Origin: Phycisphaerales bacterium
GTDB lineage: Bacteria; Planctomycetota; Phycisphaerae; Phycisphaerales; UBA1924
Length of the DNA: 64,000 nt
Reading direction: 5' to 3'
NCBI GenBank assembly: GCA_029260515.1
Contig: JAJDDC010000070.1
Coordinates: 682,001 to 746,000 of the forward strand
Part shown: positions 1 to 8,985 of the stretch, piece after piece
Layout of the letters: the number at the start of each line of letters is the position of its first letter
Position numbering within the stretch: position 1 is the stretch's first letter
The notes under the pieces: model-generated
The model's database searches: none
Seen by the model: the letters and a program-made list of their open reading frames with translations, nothing else
Told to the model about the DNA's origin: nothing
Program-made: the position numbers and the translations under genes

Positions 1-1
1 C

Positions 2-169
2 GTTGCGGACAAGCCCTCGGACTTCCACGCGTGGATGCGCGAGGCGAACGCGAGCGCGACGGAGTTGGAGCGGCTCATCGTCGCGGGGGCGCCGCGCGGA
101 CGCGTGGGCGAGGGGTTCGCGACGCTGGGCGCCTCGTGCAAGGCTTGCCACGCGAAGTACCGCGACTGA
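2..169 (+). CDS. C-terminal fragment of a c-type cytochrome (cytochrome c'-like)
   Basis: The window opens inside this reading frame, so only the last 55 residues are present. They are mostly helical and end with a CKACH heme-attachment motif eight residues from the stop, followed by AKYRD. A single CxxCH at the extreme C-terminus preceded by a helix is the arrangement of class II cytochromes c (cytochrome c' family), where heme is bound to the last helix of a four-helix bundle in the periplasm. The family is inferred from this tail only; the signal peptide and axial ligand lie outside the window. Confidence 0.7.
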   Translation, partial: VADKPSDFHAWMREANASATELERLIVAGAPRGRVGEGFATLGASCKACHAKYRD

Positions 170-244
170 CGACGCACCGGGTCGTATACGTTGGTTCATC
201 GCCCGGGTGTTGCGTGTGCGCACGAGGGGCGGTAGCGTGCGCCG

Positions 245-748
245 ATGGGCGGGCGATACTCTGTGCGGGCGGCGGATGGGGCGGTCTACGGGCCGGTGGA
301 CGAGGGCGTGCTGCGCCGGTGGGCGATCGAGGGGCGGGTGCCCAACGACGCCGTGCTCGTCGCAGAGACGGACGGCGCCGAGACGCGTGTGCTCGACCAC
401 CCCTGGCTGGGCCCGATCCTGCTCGCGCCGCCGACGGTCCGGGGCGCGGCGCCCGCCGAGCCTCTGGGCGATGTGACGGGCGGGCTGATCCCGTACAAAA
501 ACGGGCCGGCGCTGGCGTCGTACTACGTCGGGATCGGCGCGTGGGCGGCGTTGATTCTCTTCCCGCTCGGGCTGGTCGCGGGGATCATCGCGATCGTGCT
601 GGGGATCAAGGGCCTGCGCCGCTACAAGGCCCAGCCCGAGGTGCACGGGGCCGCGCACGCGTGGGTGGGGATCGTCTGCGGCGTGCTCGTGTCGCTGATC
701 ACGCTCGGTGTCATCGTGCTGATCGTGATCTCGGTGCTCGCGCCCTGA
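245..748 (+). CDS. GYF_2 / DUF4190 domain membrane protein
   Basis: This 167-residue protein begins with a GYF_2-like module (about residues 1-55: RYSVR, YGPVDE and a hydrophobic LRRWAIEGRV helix), a fold thought to bind proline-rich or other short peptides. A linker leads to two membrane segments (about 97-120 and 140-166), spaced as in DUF4190 proteins. The N-terminal domain is probably cytoplasmic. The function is unknown. It follows the cytochrome fragment after 75 bp and converges on tdh with only 6 bp between the stops. The ATG lies directly before the GYF motif, so the start is likely right. Confidence 0.75.
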   Translation: MGGRYSVRAADGAVYGPVDEGVLRRWAIEGRVPNDAVLVAETDGAETRVLDHPWLGPILLAPPTVRGAAPAEPLGDVTGGLIPYKNGPALASYYVGIGAWAALILFPLGLVAGIIAIVLGIKGLRRYKAQPEVHGAAHAWVGIVCGVLVSLITLGVIVLIVISVLAP

Positions 749-754
749 CCTGGT

Positions 755-1864
755 TCAGTCCACGTTCATCAGCACCTTGATCCCCTCGCCCGAGATCATG
801 GTCTCGAACGCCTTATCGTATTGGGCGAGCGGGAACTCGTGGGTGATGATCTCGTCGAGCTGGAGGCGCTTGCCCAGGAGCATCTCCTCCATGCGGTACC
901 AGGTCTCCCAGATGCGCCGGCCGTTGATGCCCAGGACGGTGCAGCCCTTGAAGATGATGTTGGTGTTGAAGTCGAACGTGACGGGCTTCGCGGGCAGGCC
1001 CAGCAGCGCGGCGGTCCCGCCGTTGCGCAGGGCCCGGAAGCCCTCGTCGAAGGCGTTGGACGAGCCGGACATCTCGAGCAGGACGTCCACGCCCTCGCCG
1101 CGTGTCTCGCTGCGGACGTGCTTGATCCAGGCGTCTCCCTCGCGGGCGTCGAAGGCCTCGACGGCGCCGAGCTTCTTGGCCAGCTCGAGCCGGGGCGGGT
1201 TGATGTCGGTGCAATAGATCCTGGACGCGCCCGCGGCCCGGGCGACGGTTACCGCCATGAGCCCGATGATCCCCACGCCCGAGATCAGCACGCTCCGCCC
1301 GCTCACGCCCGCGGCGGTGACGGTGTGCACCGCGTTGCCCAGGGGGTCGAACGTCGCGGCGATCCGGTCCGGGATCTCCTCGTGCACGGGCCAGACGTTG
1401 GACTCGGGCACTGCGACGTACCGCGCGAAGCACCCGTCGCGGTCCACGCCCAGGATCTGCGTGTCCCTGGCGATGTGGGCGGCGCCGGTGCGCGAGTTGT
1501 AGTCCGTGCCGGCGGTGATGTGCCCCTCGGCGCTGACGCGCCGCCCGGGCGAGAAGAGGGTGACCGCCGAGCCGATCCGCTCGACCACGCCCACGAACTC
1601 GTGCCCGGTGACGATGCCGACGGGGATCCGCGATGCGGCCCAGTCGTCCCACTGCCAGATGTGCCGGTCCGTGCCGCAGATCCCTGCCTTGGTCACGCGG
1701 ATGAGCACGTCCAGGGGCCCGAGGGCGGGGACCGGGCGTGCCTCGTCCAATCGCAGGCCCTCGCCGGCGTGGTGCTTGACGAGCGCGGGCATGACCTCGG
1801 GCGGTGCATTGTCGGCGGGGGCGGTGCGTTGGGCGGTCGCCGGCCCGGTCTTGGTCGATTCCAT
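755..1864 (-). CDS. tdh: L-threonine 3-dehydrogenase, structural-zinc site lost
   Basis: This is a 369-residue zinc-dependent medium-chain dehydrogenase, predicted to oxidise L-threonine to 2-amino-3-ketobutyrate with NAD+. Residues 60-66 (AGICGTD, catalytic Cys63) and GHE (His88, Glu89) form the catalytic zinc site; a Rossmann fold (SGVGIIGLMA) and the Tdh signature FDPLGNAVHT follow. Compared with E. coli Tdh it has about 26 extra N-terminal residues. The segment GHITAGTDYNSRTGAAHIA aligns without gaps to the four-Cys structural zinc lobe, but all four cysteines are replaced (Ala118, Asp121, Ser124, Ala132). Its usual operon partner kbl is 13 kb away on the other strand. The alternative is a related polyol dehydrogenase, but the C-terminal half (FNTNIIFKG, IWETWYRME) is Tdh-like. 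Confidence 0.9.
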   Translation of the reverse strand: MESTKTGPATAQRTAPADNAPPEVMPALVKHHAGEGLRLDEARPVPALGPLDVLIRVTKAGICGTDRHIWQWDDWAASRIPVGIVTGHEFVGVVERIGSAVTLFSPGRRVSAEGHITAGTDYNSRTGAAHIARDTQILGVDRDGCFARYVAVPESNVWPVHEEIPDRIAATFDPLGNAVHTVTAAGVSGRSVLISGVGIIGLMAVTVARAAGASRIYCTDINPPRLELAKKLGAVEAFDAREGDAWIKHVRSETRGEGVDVLLEMSGSSNAFDEGFRALRNGGTAALLGLPAKPVTFDFNTNIIFKGCTVLGINGRRIWETWYRMEEMLLGKRLQLDEIITHEFPLAQYDKAFETMISGEGIKVLMNVD

Positions 1865-2015
1865 GGAGGCTCCCTGGGGCGGGTCGTGGCGTGCGGGCGC
1901 CGTGCCCGCCGACGAAGGTATTGTTGAGGGGGCGTCCCGGTCCGATCAATGGAGACGCCCCGGGGTCCGCGTGGCGGGCCCCCGGGAACGGCGTCAGGAG
2001 CGGTTCAGGAGAGTC

Positions 2016-3218
2016 ATGTCCAGAGCGACGGTCGCCTCGGGCTCGTTCGTGTTCGTCGCCGCCAAGCCCGGGGGCGGACGGAAGCTGGGGATGCGCGCCG
2101 CCCGGAGCGAGCGTGCCCTGGCCGAGACGCTCCGGCGCGACCGGATGGTCCTGCTGCGTACCTGGCGCCTGCCCGAGTGGCTCGGGGCCTCGAAAGAGCT
2201 CTCGCTCAAGGACCACGCCCAGCTCAACGAGCAGCTGGCCCAGCTGCTCTCGCGGGGCGTGCCCCTGGTCGAGGCGCTGGAGGTGACGGCGTCGGTGGTG
2301 TCGGCCGCCAACCGCGACCGGGTGGACCGGATGCGCGAGGCGGTCGCCTCGGGCGCGAGCTTCGCAGAGGCGTGCGGCAGGGTCGGCTCGTTCGACGACG
2401 TGACGATCGCGGTCTACCGGGCGGCCGAGCGGACGGGCGACCTGGCGGGGGCGGCCAAGCAGCTCTCGCGCGACGCGCGGCGGCGGGTGAGGCTGCTCGA
2501 GAAGGCCAAGAGCCTGATGATCTACCCGGCGATCGTGCTGATCGTCACGCTCGTCGCGGCCGCGGCGCTGCTGACCGTGGTGGTGCCCATGATCGGCAAG
2601 GCCCTGCTCGAGGCAAATATCGAGATGCCGGGGTATTCCAAGCTCGTTATCACCATCGGGTCCACGCTCCGCGAGAACTGGATGATCTCGCTGACAGTGG
2701 TCGCGGTGCTGATCGTCGGGCTGTTCCTCGCGCGCGTGTCGATCCGGGCGGCGGGGCTCCGCCTGATGCGCCGCCTCCCGGTGACGCGGAGCCTCGTGCT
2801 CACCCAGGAGCAGGCAAGGTTTTTCTCGGTGATGGCCGCGATGACGCGGTCGGCGATCCCGCTGGCCGACGCGCTGGGCGTCGCCAACGCCGCGATCGGG
2901 CACCCGACGCTGCGGCGCGAGCTGGGCGAGCTGCGTCAGAGGCTCATCGAGGGCGGGGTGTTCCGGACGCTGGTGAACAAGGCCGAGTCGCTGCCCCTGG
3001 CGACGCGCAAGCTGCTGGTCGCGGCGGACCAGGCGGGGGACCTGGAGACCGCGTTCGAGGCCCTGGCGGAGGACATGGCAGACGCCGTGGACCGGTCCAC
3101 CGAGCGCGTGCTCGCGGCGCTCGAGCCCGGGCTGATCATCTTCATGTTCCTGATCATCGGGTCGCTGATCATGGCGATCTTCATGCCCATGCTCTCGCTG
3201 ATGAACCAGGTAGGGTGA
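2016..3218 (+). CDS. gspF: Type II secretion inner-membrane platform protein GspF
   Basis: The 400-residue protein contains two T2SSF domains (about 65-190 and 270-395) and three membrane segments (about 168-195, 225-245 and 370-392), the standard GspF/PilC layout. GspF is the polytopic platform that couples the secretion ATPase to pseudopilus assembly. The signatures LSRGVPLVEALEV and RSAIPLADALGVA, followed by ADQAGDLETAFEALAEDM, are typical of the two repeats. The frame is open upstream to 1506, but the ATG at 2016 has AGGAG at a good distance and sits where family members start. It is the first gene of the secretion operon; the next gene follows after 214 bp. Confidence 0.92.
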   Translation: MSRATVASGSFVFVAAKPGGGRKLGMRAARSERALAETLRRDRMVLLRTWRLPEWLGASKELSLKDHAQLNEQLAQLLSRGVPLVEALEVTASVVSAANRDRVDRMREAVASGASFAEACGRVGSFDDVTIAVYRAAERTGDLAGAAKQLSRDARRRVRLLEKAKSLMIYPAIVLIVTLVAAAALLTVVVPMIGKALLEANIEMPGYSKLVITIGSTLRENWMISLTVVAVLIVGLFLARVSIRAAGLRLMRRLPVTRSLVLTQEQARFFSVMAAMTRSAIPLADALGVANAAIGHPTLRRELGELRQRLIEGGVFRTLVNKAESLPLATRKLLVAADQAGDLETAFEALAEDMADAVDRSTERVLAALEPGLIIFMFLIIGSLIMAIFMPMLSLMNQVG

Positions 3219-3432
3219 TCGGACGCCCGGACGGGGCGCCTCGCCCGATGCCCGTCAACGCGGGCAATGGCGGGGCGAGCGACTCGTTGGGCCCCGGGAC
3301 AGCGCGTGCCCGTTCGGTGTGTGCACGGCTCGGGGCACGGCGCGTAGAATCGTGCGAGCCGGGGCGTGGGCGCCCCGGGTACCAGGACGGGCCAGACGCC
3401 GCGACGACGGCGGGTGACAGGAGTTTCTTGAG

Positions 3433-3873
3433 ATGAGCACGCCATGCCAGCCGCGTCGGGGCCAGCCGACCCGCCGACGCGGCGCACGACCGGGTTTCTC
3501 GCTGCTGGAGATCACGCTGGTGCTCGTCATCATCGGGATGTTGATGGCGGTGGCGGCGGTCAACCTGCTGGGCGGGGCCGAGCGCGCACGCAAGAAGACG
3601 ACGAAGATCTCGATGAAGACGATCCAGACGTCGATCAAGGACTACCAGCTCAACCACGCGGGCACGCCGCCCACAAGCCTGAGCGTGCTCGTGAACGATG
3701 ACTACCTGGAGGACACGGCCCTCAAGGACGGGTGGGACCAGCAGTTCTACTACACCGTCAGCGCCACGAACCAGGAGCGTCAGTACCAGCTGATCTCCAA
3801 CGGCCCCGACAAGACACCCGGGACCGAGGACGACATCAGCGTCTGGACGATGGACGCCGAGGGCCAGAACTGA
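3433..3873 (+). CDS. gspG: Major pseudopilin GspG
   Basis: The 146-residue prepilin has a basic leader, a prepilin peptidase site after Gly (PG|FSLLEITLVLVIIGML) with Glu at position 5 of the mature protein, and a compact C-terminal domain. Features of GspG are the DYQLNHAGTPP segment after the long helix, a GWDQQFYY motif and the Asp-rich loop PGTEDDI where calcium binds in known GspG structures. It polymerises into the type II secretion pseudopilus. A GACAGGAG sequence lies before the ATG. It is followed by three more pseudopilin genes in the usual order. Confidence 0.92.
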   Translation: MSTPCQPRRGQPTRRRGARPGFSLLEITLVLVIIGMLMAVAAVNLLGGAERARKKTTKISMKTIQTSIKDYQLNHAGTPPTSLSVLVNDDYLEDTALKDGWDQQFYYTVSATNQERQYQLISNGPDKTPGTEDDISVWTMDAEGQN

Positions 3874-3910
3874 CGATTCCGGAGGACGGGCCGCGTGGAG
3901 GCGGCGGATC

Positions 3911-4507
3911 ATGCGCACAGGGGCGTCAGCATTCCGTGGGGCCCGATCCGGCATGACCATGCTGGAGGTCGTGCTCGCGGTTGTCCTGCTGGCGTTGCTC
4001 GCGGCGACGTTCGCGACGGCGCACTCGTACATGCACGCGGCGGCGGCCCGCGAATCGCAGCGTCTCGGGGCGGCCGAGATCGCCAGCCGCATGATCCTCC
4101 AGTACATCGACGACAAGAATCTCCTGCCTTCCCAGGGCCTCCCGGTCGATTACAACCGCATGCGGTTCCGCTGGTCGCTCGACGAGACGCCCGTGGAACT
4201 CAAGCTCGACGCGGCGGCCGAGGAGAACGACGCGGACAGGGGCGGGGGGCTGGGCCTCGAACGCATCCGCATGATCGTCGTCCGTGCCTGGCTCAGCGAG
4301 GAGTCCGGGGGCTCGTACCTGTATTCCGACGCGGTCCCCTCGGTCACGATCACCCGCCTCTTCGACCCCCTGGGGTTCGAGCACCACAGCCCCGACTCGT
4401 CGCAACGCCTCATCGAGTCCGACGAGGGCCTGCGCCAGATCATCGACGAGATCCTGCGCTTGCAGGGCGGGACCCAGTCGGGCGGCCCGAGCGGGGGGGC
4501 GCCATGA
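3911..4507 (+). CDS. Minor pseudopilin (GspI/GspH type)
   Basis: A 198-residue protein with a prepilin N-terminus: basic leader, cleavage site SG|MTMLEVVLAVVLLALLAATF and Glu5. The globular part contains the VRAWLSEES and DAVPSVTITRLFDP strands seen in minor pseudopilins. Its place directly after gspG and before a GspJ-like gene suggests GspI or GspH, but the sequence is too divergent for a firm letter. It would form part of the pseudopilus tip. Its stop overlaps the next ATG by four bases (ATGA), implying translational coupling. Confidence 0.85.
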   Translation: MRTGASAFRGARSGMTMLEVVLAVVLLALLAATFATAHSYMHAAAARESQRLGAAEIASRMILQYIDDKNLLPSQGLPVDYNRMRFRWSLDETPVELKLDAAAEENDADRGGGLGLERIRMIVVRAWLSEESGGSYLYSDAVPSVTITRLFDPLGFEHHSPDSSQRLIESDEGLRQIIDEILRLQGGTQSGGPSGGAP

Positions 4508-5670
4508 TCGCGCGCACGCCGAGCAACTCGCGCCTGGCGCGGCCCCGAACCCGCGGCTTCACGCTCCTCGAGACGATCCTCGCCAGCACCGTCGCCTCGC
4601 TCGTGCTGCTGGCCGCGATGAGCATGTTCCTCACGGTCGCGCGCACCGAGCGGACGCTCGCGGCCCGGTACGACCAGACGACGGAGATGGCCTGGCTCCA
4701 GGCCACGGCACGCCGGGCGTTGCTCTCGCTCGTGATGGCGCCCAACTCGACACTGGACCAGGACGGGAACGTGATCACACCCGACGGCGAGCAGCCGCCC
4801 CGGGGACGGATCCTGCTCGTGCCCGATCCCTTGGCCGAGGCGTACCTGGCGTCCGGTCGGTGGACGCGCCCGCTGGGCACGGCGCAGATGCAGAGGCTGG
4901 AGGTTGTGCTCGACGCGCCGCCCGTGCCCGACGCGCTGCTCGGGCCCGCCGCGGGCTGGGCCAGCCGTGCGCCCGCGGACGCGATGGACTTCTCGCTGGC
5001 CGACATCGCGGGCGAGGACACCGGGGGCGTCCGCGGCGTCTTCGAGCTGCGTCCCGACGGCGTCCGCGAGCAGCTGATGCGGTCGGCCGGGCTCGCGGCC
5101 CGCGACTGGCCCGTCCGCGCCGACGACGACCCGGCCGGGGGCTGGACGCTCTGGTGGCGCGAGTACTCGGTGGCGGAGATCGGCGCGCTGACCGCGGGCG
5201 CCGCGATGCAGCCCGACGACATCCTCACGCCCGAGGGCCAGGAACGCCTCATGCGGGCGTACCCGCTCGTCCGGGGCGTGGACTCGCTCCGCTGGCAGGT
5301 CTTCGACGACAACAAGCGCCTCGAGACCTACGCGGGCCTCGCCCAGAAGCAGCTGCCCGCGTACTTCGAGCTCGAGATCCGGACCACGGGCGGCAAGTAC
5401 GCCAACTGGATGTTCGAGGTCGGCTGGCGCGTCGGGATCGAACCGACAGAGGACGAGGCCAGCGCCGCCGACGCCGACACCGAAGGCGACGACGCGGGCG
5501 GTGGTGGTGGCGGCGGCGGCACGCTGCGCGGCGGTGGCGGCGAGGGCGGTGGGCCCGGCGGCGGGCGTTTCCGCTCGGGCCAGCGCGACTCGCGGCGGGC
5601 AGAACGTCGGGACAACGCGGGCATGGGCCAGCGTGTCCCGAGGACCCCGCCACCGGGGGACCCGCCGTGA
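4504..5670 (+). CDS. Minor pseudopilin, GspJ-like, with a Gly-rich tail
   Basis: The 388-residue protein starts at the ATG overlapping the previous stop. It has a prepilin leader (RTRG|FTLLETILASTVASLVLLAAM, Glu5) and is about twice the length of ordinary GspJ. Residues of the middle region (PLVRGVDSLRWQVFDD, FELEIRTTGGKYANWMFEVGWRV) resemble the GspJ core fold. The last 70 residues are low complexity: Asp/Ala-rich, then runs of glycine, then an Arg-rich end; nothing similar is known to me in GspJ. It probably forms part of the pseudopilus tip with the neighbouring minor pseudopilins. Confidence 0.82.
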   Translation: MIARTPSNSRLARPRTRGFTLLETILASTVASLVLLAAMSMFLTVARTERTLAARYDQTTEMAWLQATARRALLSLVMAPNSTLDQDGNVITPDGEQPPRGRILLVPDPLAEAYLASGRWTRPLGTAQMQRLEVVLDAPPVPDALLGPAAGWASRAPADAMDFSLADIAGEDTGGVRGVFELRPDGVREQLMRSAGLAARDWPVRADDDPAGGWTLWWREYSVAEIGALTAGAAMQPDDILTPEGQERLMRAYPLVRGVDSLRWQVFDDNKRLETYAGLAQKQLPAYFELEIRTTGGKYANWMFEVGWRVGIEPTEDEASAADADTEGDDAGGGGGGGGTLRGGGGEGGGPGGGRFRSGQRDSRRAERRDNAGMGQRVPRTPPPGDPP

Positions 5671-6521
5671 TCTCGTCCAAGACCTGCAGGCTCGGGGTGT
5701 GCGCTCGCCGCGCCTTCGCGATGCCGATCGTCGTGCTGCTGACGCTGGTCATCGGCCTGGCGGTGGGCGTGTTCCTCGCGCGCCAGGGCGTGCAGAACCG
5801 GACGGTGGCGCGCCAGGTCCGCGCGTATCAGGAATACCACGCCGGGCGCGGGATGCAGGAGGCGATCGGCGCCTGGCTGCGTCGGCTCAACTCCCGCGAG
5901 ATCCCCGACGCGATCGGCGACGACGGGCACGCGATGGACATCCTCCTGCCCGGCGGCGACGTCGCCAGCGTCTACGTCCAGGACGGGCAGGGCCAGGTCC
6001 TGGCGAGCCTCGGGGCGCTGGACGGCGAGGCCCTCGAGGCGTGCGCCCGCGTCCTCGACGCCCTGCTCCGCGACACGAGCGTGGACACGTACCGGAGGAG
6101 CATCCGTCGGGTGGGCTCGTGGCAGATCAGCCCCAACGCGGCCGACGAGACCGTCCTGCGGGCGGTCATCGCCTCGCGGGTGGAGGACGAGGGGACGGTC
6201 GCCTCGGCGGTCTCGCGGATCCTCGGGGATCGTGCGGGCGGGCGGATGACGCGTTCGCAGGTCCAGCACGCGCTGGAGGAAGCGGGCGTGAGCGAGGGCG
6301 CGGAGACGTCGCTGGCGCGGATTTTCACCTACCAGCCCGAGCTGTGGTTCATACGCGTCGAGCTGCGGCCCCGCGGGACGAGACGGGTGGTGGCGCGGTA
6401 CGGCGGGCTGGCGTACATCGGGGCGTCGAGCACCCAGAACACCTCGGCCGAGTCGGGCAAGTTCCTGACCTGGGAGGCGCTCGAGGACCCGCCCCCGGGC
6501 TCGGCGGGCCCCGGCGGGTAA
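5667..6521 (+). CDS. GspK-like minor pseudopilin
   Basis: The 284-residue protein is read from a GTG that overlaps the preceding stop (GTGA). The N-terminus is RRAFAMPIVVLLTLVIGLAV, a prepilin-like helix without the position-5 Glu, as is usual for GspK. The remainder has the GspK features: an early helix (YQEYHAGRGMQEAIGAWLRRL), long helical middle and a C-terminal domain ending LRPRGTRRVVARYGGLAYI. GspK caps the pseudopilus. It closes the pseudopilin block; 65 bp separate it from the next gene. An internal ATG in AFAMP is possible but would remove part of the leader. Confidence 0.8.
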   Translation: MISSKTCRLGVCARRAFAMPIVVLLTLVIGLAVGVFLARQGVQNRTVARQVRAYQEYHAGRGMQEAIGAWLRRLNSREIPDAIGDDGHAMDILLPGGDVASVYVQDGQGQVLASLGALDGEALEACARVLDALLRDTSVDTYRRSIRRVGSWQISPNAADETVLRAVIASRVEDEGTVASAVSRILGDRAGGRMTRSQVQHALEEAGVSEGAETSLARIFTYQPELWFIRVELRPRGTRRVVARYGGLAYIGASSTQNTSAESGKFLTWEALEDPPPGSAGPGG

Positions 6522-6586
6522 CGATGGTGTAAACTCCCGGCAAGCCCGGACGGAGCCGGGCGTTGGGCAGCGCCAAGGAGGCGCAC

Positions 6587-7378
6587 ATGATCAGCAGAGC
6601 CAGGGTCAGACGGGTGCGGATCGGGGCGCAGGGCGCGGCGGCGGCGATGGCGCTCGCCCTCGGCGTTGTGATCGTCATCGGGGCCCCATCCAGCGGCGCC
6701 GGCGACCGCGAGCCCGTCGCGATCGAGCCGGTGCTTGCGGGCGGGGCGGGCGACGCCCAGAGCCCCTCGGGCCCCGCGCCAGACCAGTCGCGTGTGGACT
6801 TCGAGGGGATCGCCGAGCGTCTGCGGCAGATGAAGAACGCACCGATACCCGTGCCTGTGGTGATCGACACCCCGGACTCGGACGGTGAAGGACCGGTCGA
6901 GACCCAGGCTTCGGGCGAGATCAAGTACCTGGGCATGATCACGGTCGGGCTGCGGCGTTCGGCGCTCTTGAACATCGACGGCGTGCAGCGGATCGTGGCG
7001 CAGGGCGGGACGCTGGTCCGGTCGGGCGGCGAGCTGCGCGTGTTCAGCGTGCAGGCGGACTACGTGGTCCTCTCCGAGGGGCGCGAGCGCCAGCGGATCG
7101 AGAAGACGGCGCGCGGCTCGTCGAGCGTGACCAGGATCGACCCGTCCTCGGTGGCGCCTTCGCCGACGGTGACTTCGACGCGTCCCGGGCAGTCGGCGGT
7201 CTCGGCCGCGGCGGACCGGGGCGGGCGCGAGGCGCCCCGGGAGGACTTCGAGCAGCGCCGCTTCGAGGCGATCCAGAAGGCCCTGAGCGAGGGGCGTATC
7301 GACCAGGACGACGCGAACCGCATGCTCGAACGGATCCAGCGGATGCGCGAGGAACGCGAGCGCGAGGGCGACCGCTAG
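6587..7378 (+). CDS. GspC/PilP-like secretion periplasmic protein
   Basis: The 263-residue protein has one N-terminal membrane segment (about 12-32), a linker rich in Pro/Ala, and a beta domain (about 105-170: IKYLGMITVGLRRSALLNI, IVAQGGTLVRSGGELRVFSV) that matches the homology-region fold of GspC and PilP, which contacts the secretin. The C-terminal 60 residues are charged and helical. The ATG at 6587 has AAGGAG in front of it; an upstream in-frame TTG at 6563 has no such site. Position between the pseudopilins and the GspL-like gene supports a GspC role. Identification rests on fold-like features and context. Confidence 0.65.
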   Translation: MISRARVRRVRIGAQGAAAAMALALGVVIVIGAPSSGAGDREPVAIEPVLAGGAGDAQSPSGPAPDQSRVDFEGIAERLRQMKNAPIPVPVVIDTPDSDGEGPVETQASGEIKYLGMITVGLRRSALLNIDGVQRIVAQGGTLVRSGGELRVFSVQADYVVLSEGRERQRIEKTARGSSSVTRIDPSSVAPSPTVTSTRPGQSAVSAAADRGGREAPREDFEQRRFEAIQKALSEGRIDQDDANRMLERIQRMREEREREGDR

Positions 7379-7389
7379 CGAGGGAGCCC

Positions 7390-8985
7390 GTGGGCGGACG
7401 GATCTGCTACATGACGAGGGACGACCGGGGCGCCGTCGTGCGCGCGCTGCGCCTGGTCGGCGAGCGGACGAGCGACTCGTGGACCGCGCCGTCCACGGAC
7501 CCGCGCCGGGCGATCGGCTCGGGGGCACAGTGGCTGCGCGACCGCTTGGTCGCGCTGTCCGCCAGCAACGGGCGGTCGGCCCGCGTGCTCGACCGGGTGT
7601 GCCTGGACGTGGACGGGGCGGCGTGCTCGTGGGTGAACGCGTCGGGGACGGACCGTCGCCTGGTGCGGGCGCTGATCGAGGGCGCCGCCGGTTCGGGCGG
7701 CATGGACACCGACGAGGGCGGGCCCGGGGCGCGCACGCGTTTCCCAGACCTGCCCGACGAGACCGGCTACGAGCCGTTGGCGCCCCGGGGCGACGACGCG
7801 GCACCGGCCTCGCCCCGTGTGGGCGTGATGGCGACGCCCGACATCCCGGCCCGCCTGTTGCTCGACGAGCTCGACGCGCTGGGCGTGCGCGTGGGCGGGG
7901 TGATGTCGGTCTGGCAGGCGCTGGCGGCGGCGTGGGACGCGGGCGACGGCGGCGGGGGCGGCGTCCGGGCCGACCGGGTCGTCGCCGACGAACGCCCGCT
8001 GTGCGCCGTGGTCGCGGTCGATCCCGACGGGCCGCGCGCGGTCTGGGTGTGGTCGGACAACGGGCGCCCGGTGGCGGCGGGCTCGGTCCGCCTGCTGCGG
8101 GCGCGCGAGGACGCGGGCGGAGAGGACGAGCACGGCAGGATCATCGACGAGGCCGCGACGACGTTGTGCGAGCAGGACGTCTCGCGGCTCGGGCTCGAGT
8201 GGTTGAGCTGGTCGGCGCAGCTGGGGCGGACGCCGGCGCGGGCCGTCCTCGTCGGGCCCTTCGGGCGCGTGGACGAGTCGGTCGCGGGCGTGCTCGACGC
8301 GGGGGGCGCGGCCCGGGCCCTGACGGCGGTCTGGCCCGGGGCCAGCGTGGACGTGATCGAGGAGCCGGACCCGATCGGGCGGACGCTCGGGATTCTCGCC
8401 GAGCGCGGCGAGGCGCAGGGCGCGGGAGAGCTGGGCGAGCTGGGCGCGAGGCCCGGGCGGGCGCACAGGTCGATGTACGTCTGGCTGGCCGGGGCGCTGG
8501 CGCTGGGCGGGATCGCGGCGGGCGCGCTCGGGTACCGCTACTGGTCGGCGGCCGATGCGCTGCGCGAGCAGCGCGGGGCGATCCTGGACAACCGCAACGA
8601 CATCCTCCGCGAGGTCGGGCTCGAGCAGGACAAGTGGCGCCAGGCCATGCTCGAACTCGAGACGATCCACGGCGTGCTCTACGGCGAGCAGAACACGCGG
8701 ACCGAGCCGATCATGCCCGTGATGAGCGCGTTCGAGCGGCTCACGTTCGTGCTGAGCAACCCGGAGTGGGACCTCGTGTCGATCTCAGTGGGATCGACGG
8801 CGGTGTCGATGCGGGTGACGGTGCCCGATGTCGTGACGGCCGAGCAGCTCGAGCAGGGCGTGCTGTCGATCACGACGGGGATTCTCGAGTGGACGCCGAT
8901 GGTGAAGCGTGAGCGTGCCGGCGCGGTCGATTGCGATCTGACCGGGACGTGGTCGCCCGAGGCGCGCGGGGGGGTGACGCCGTGA
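7390..8985 (+). CDS. GspL-like assembly-platform protein
   Basis: The 531-residue protein has a large cytoplasmic N-terminal half, one membrane segment (about 361-382) and a 150-residue periplasmic C-terminal domain starting with a heptad-like helix. This is the topology of GspL (or a PilM-PilN fusion), which links the GspE ATPase to the inner-membrane platform. Motifs such as LLDELDALGVRVGGVMSVW and the C-terminal EWDLVSISVGSTAVSMRVTV are consistent with the actin-like and ferredoxin-like parts. Translation starts at GTG 7390, 12 bp after the previous gene and just after an AGGGAG site. The sequence is divergent, so the assignment leans on topology and context. Confidence 0.7.
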   Translation: MGGRICYMTRDDRGAVVRALRLVGERTSDSWTAPSTDPRRAIGSGAQWLRDRLVALSASNGRSARVLDRVCLDVDGAACSWVNASGTDRRLVRALIEGAAGSGGMDTDEGGPGARTRFPDLPDETGYEPLAPRGDDAAPASPRVGVMATPDIPARLLLDELDALGVRVGGVMSVWQALAAAWDAGDGGGGGVRADRVVADERPLCAVVAVDPDGPRAVWVWSDNGRPVAAGSVRLLRAREDAGGEDEHGRIIDEAATTLCEQDVSRLGLEWLSWSAQLGRTPARAVLVGPFGRVDESVAGVLDAGGAARALTAVWPGASVDVIEEPDPIGRTLGILAERGEAQGAGELGELGARPGRAHRSMYVWLAGALALGGIAAGALGYRYWSAADALREQRGAILDNRNDILREVGLEQDKWRQAMLELETIHGVLYGEQNTRTEPIMPVMSAFERLTFVLSNPEWDLVSISVGSTAVSMRVTVPDVVTAEQLEQGVLSITTGILEWTPMVKRERAGAVDCDLTGTWSPEARGGVTP

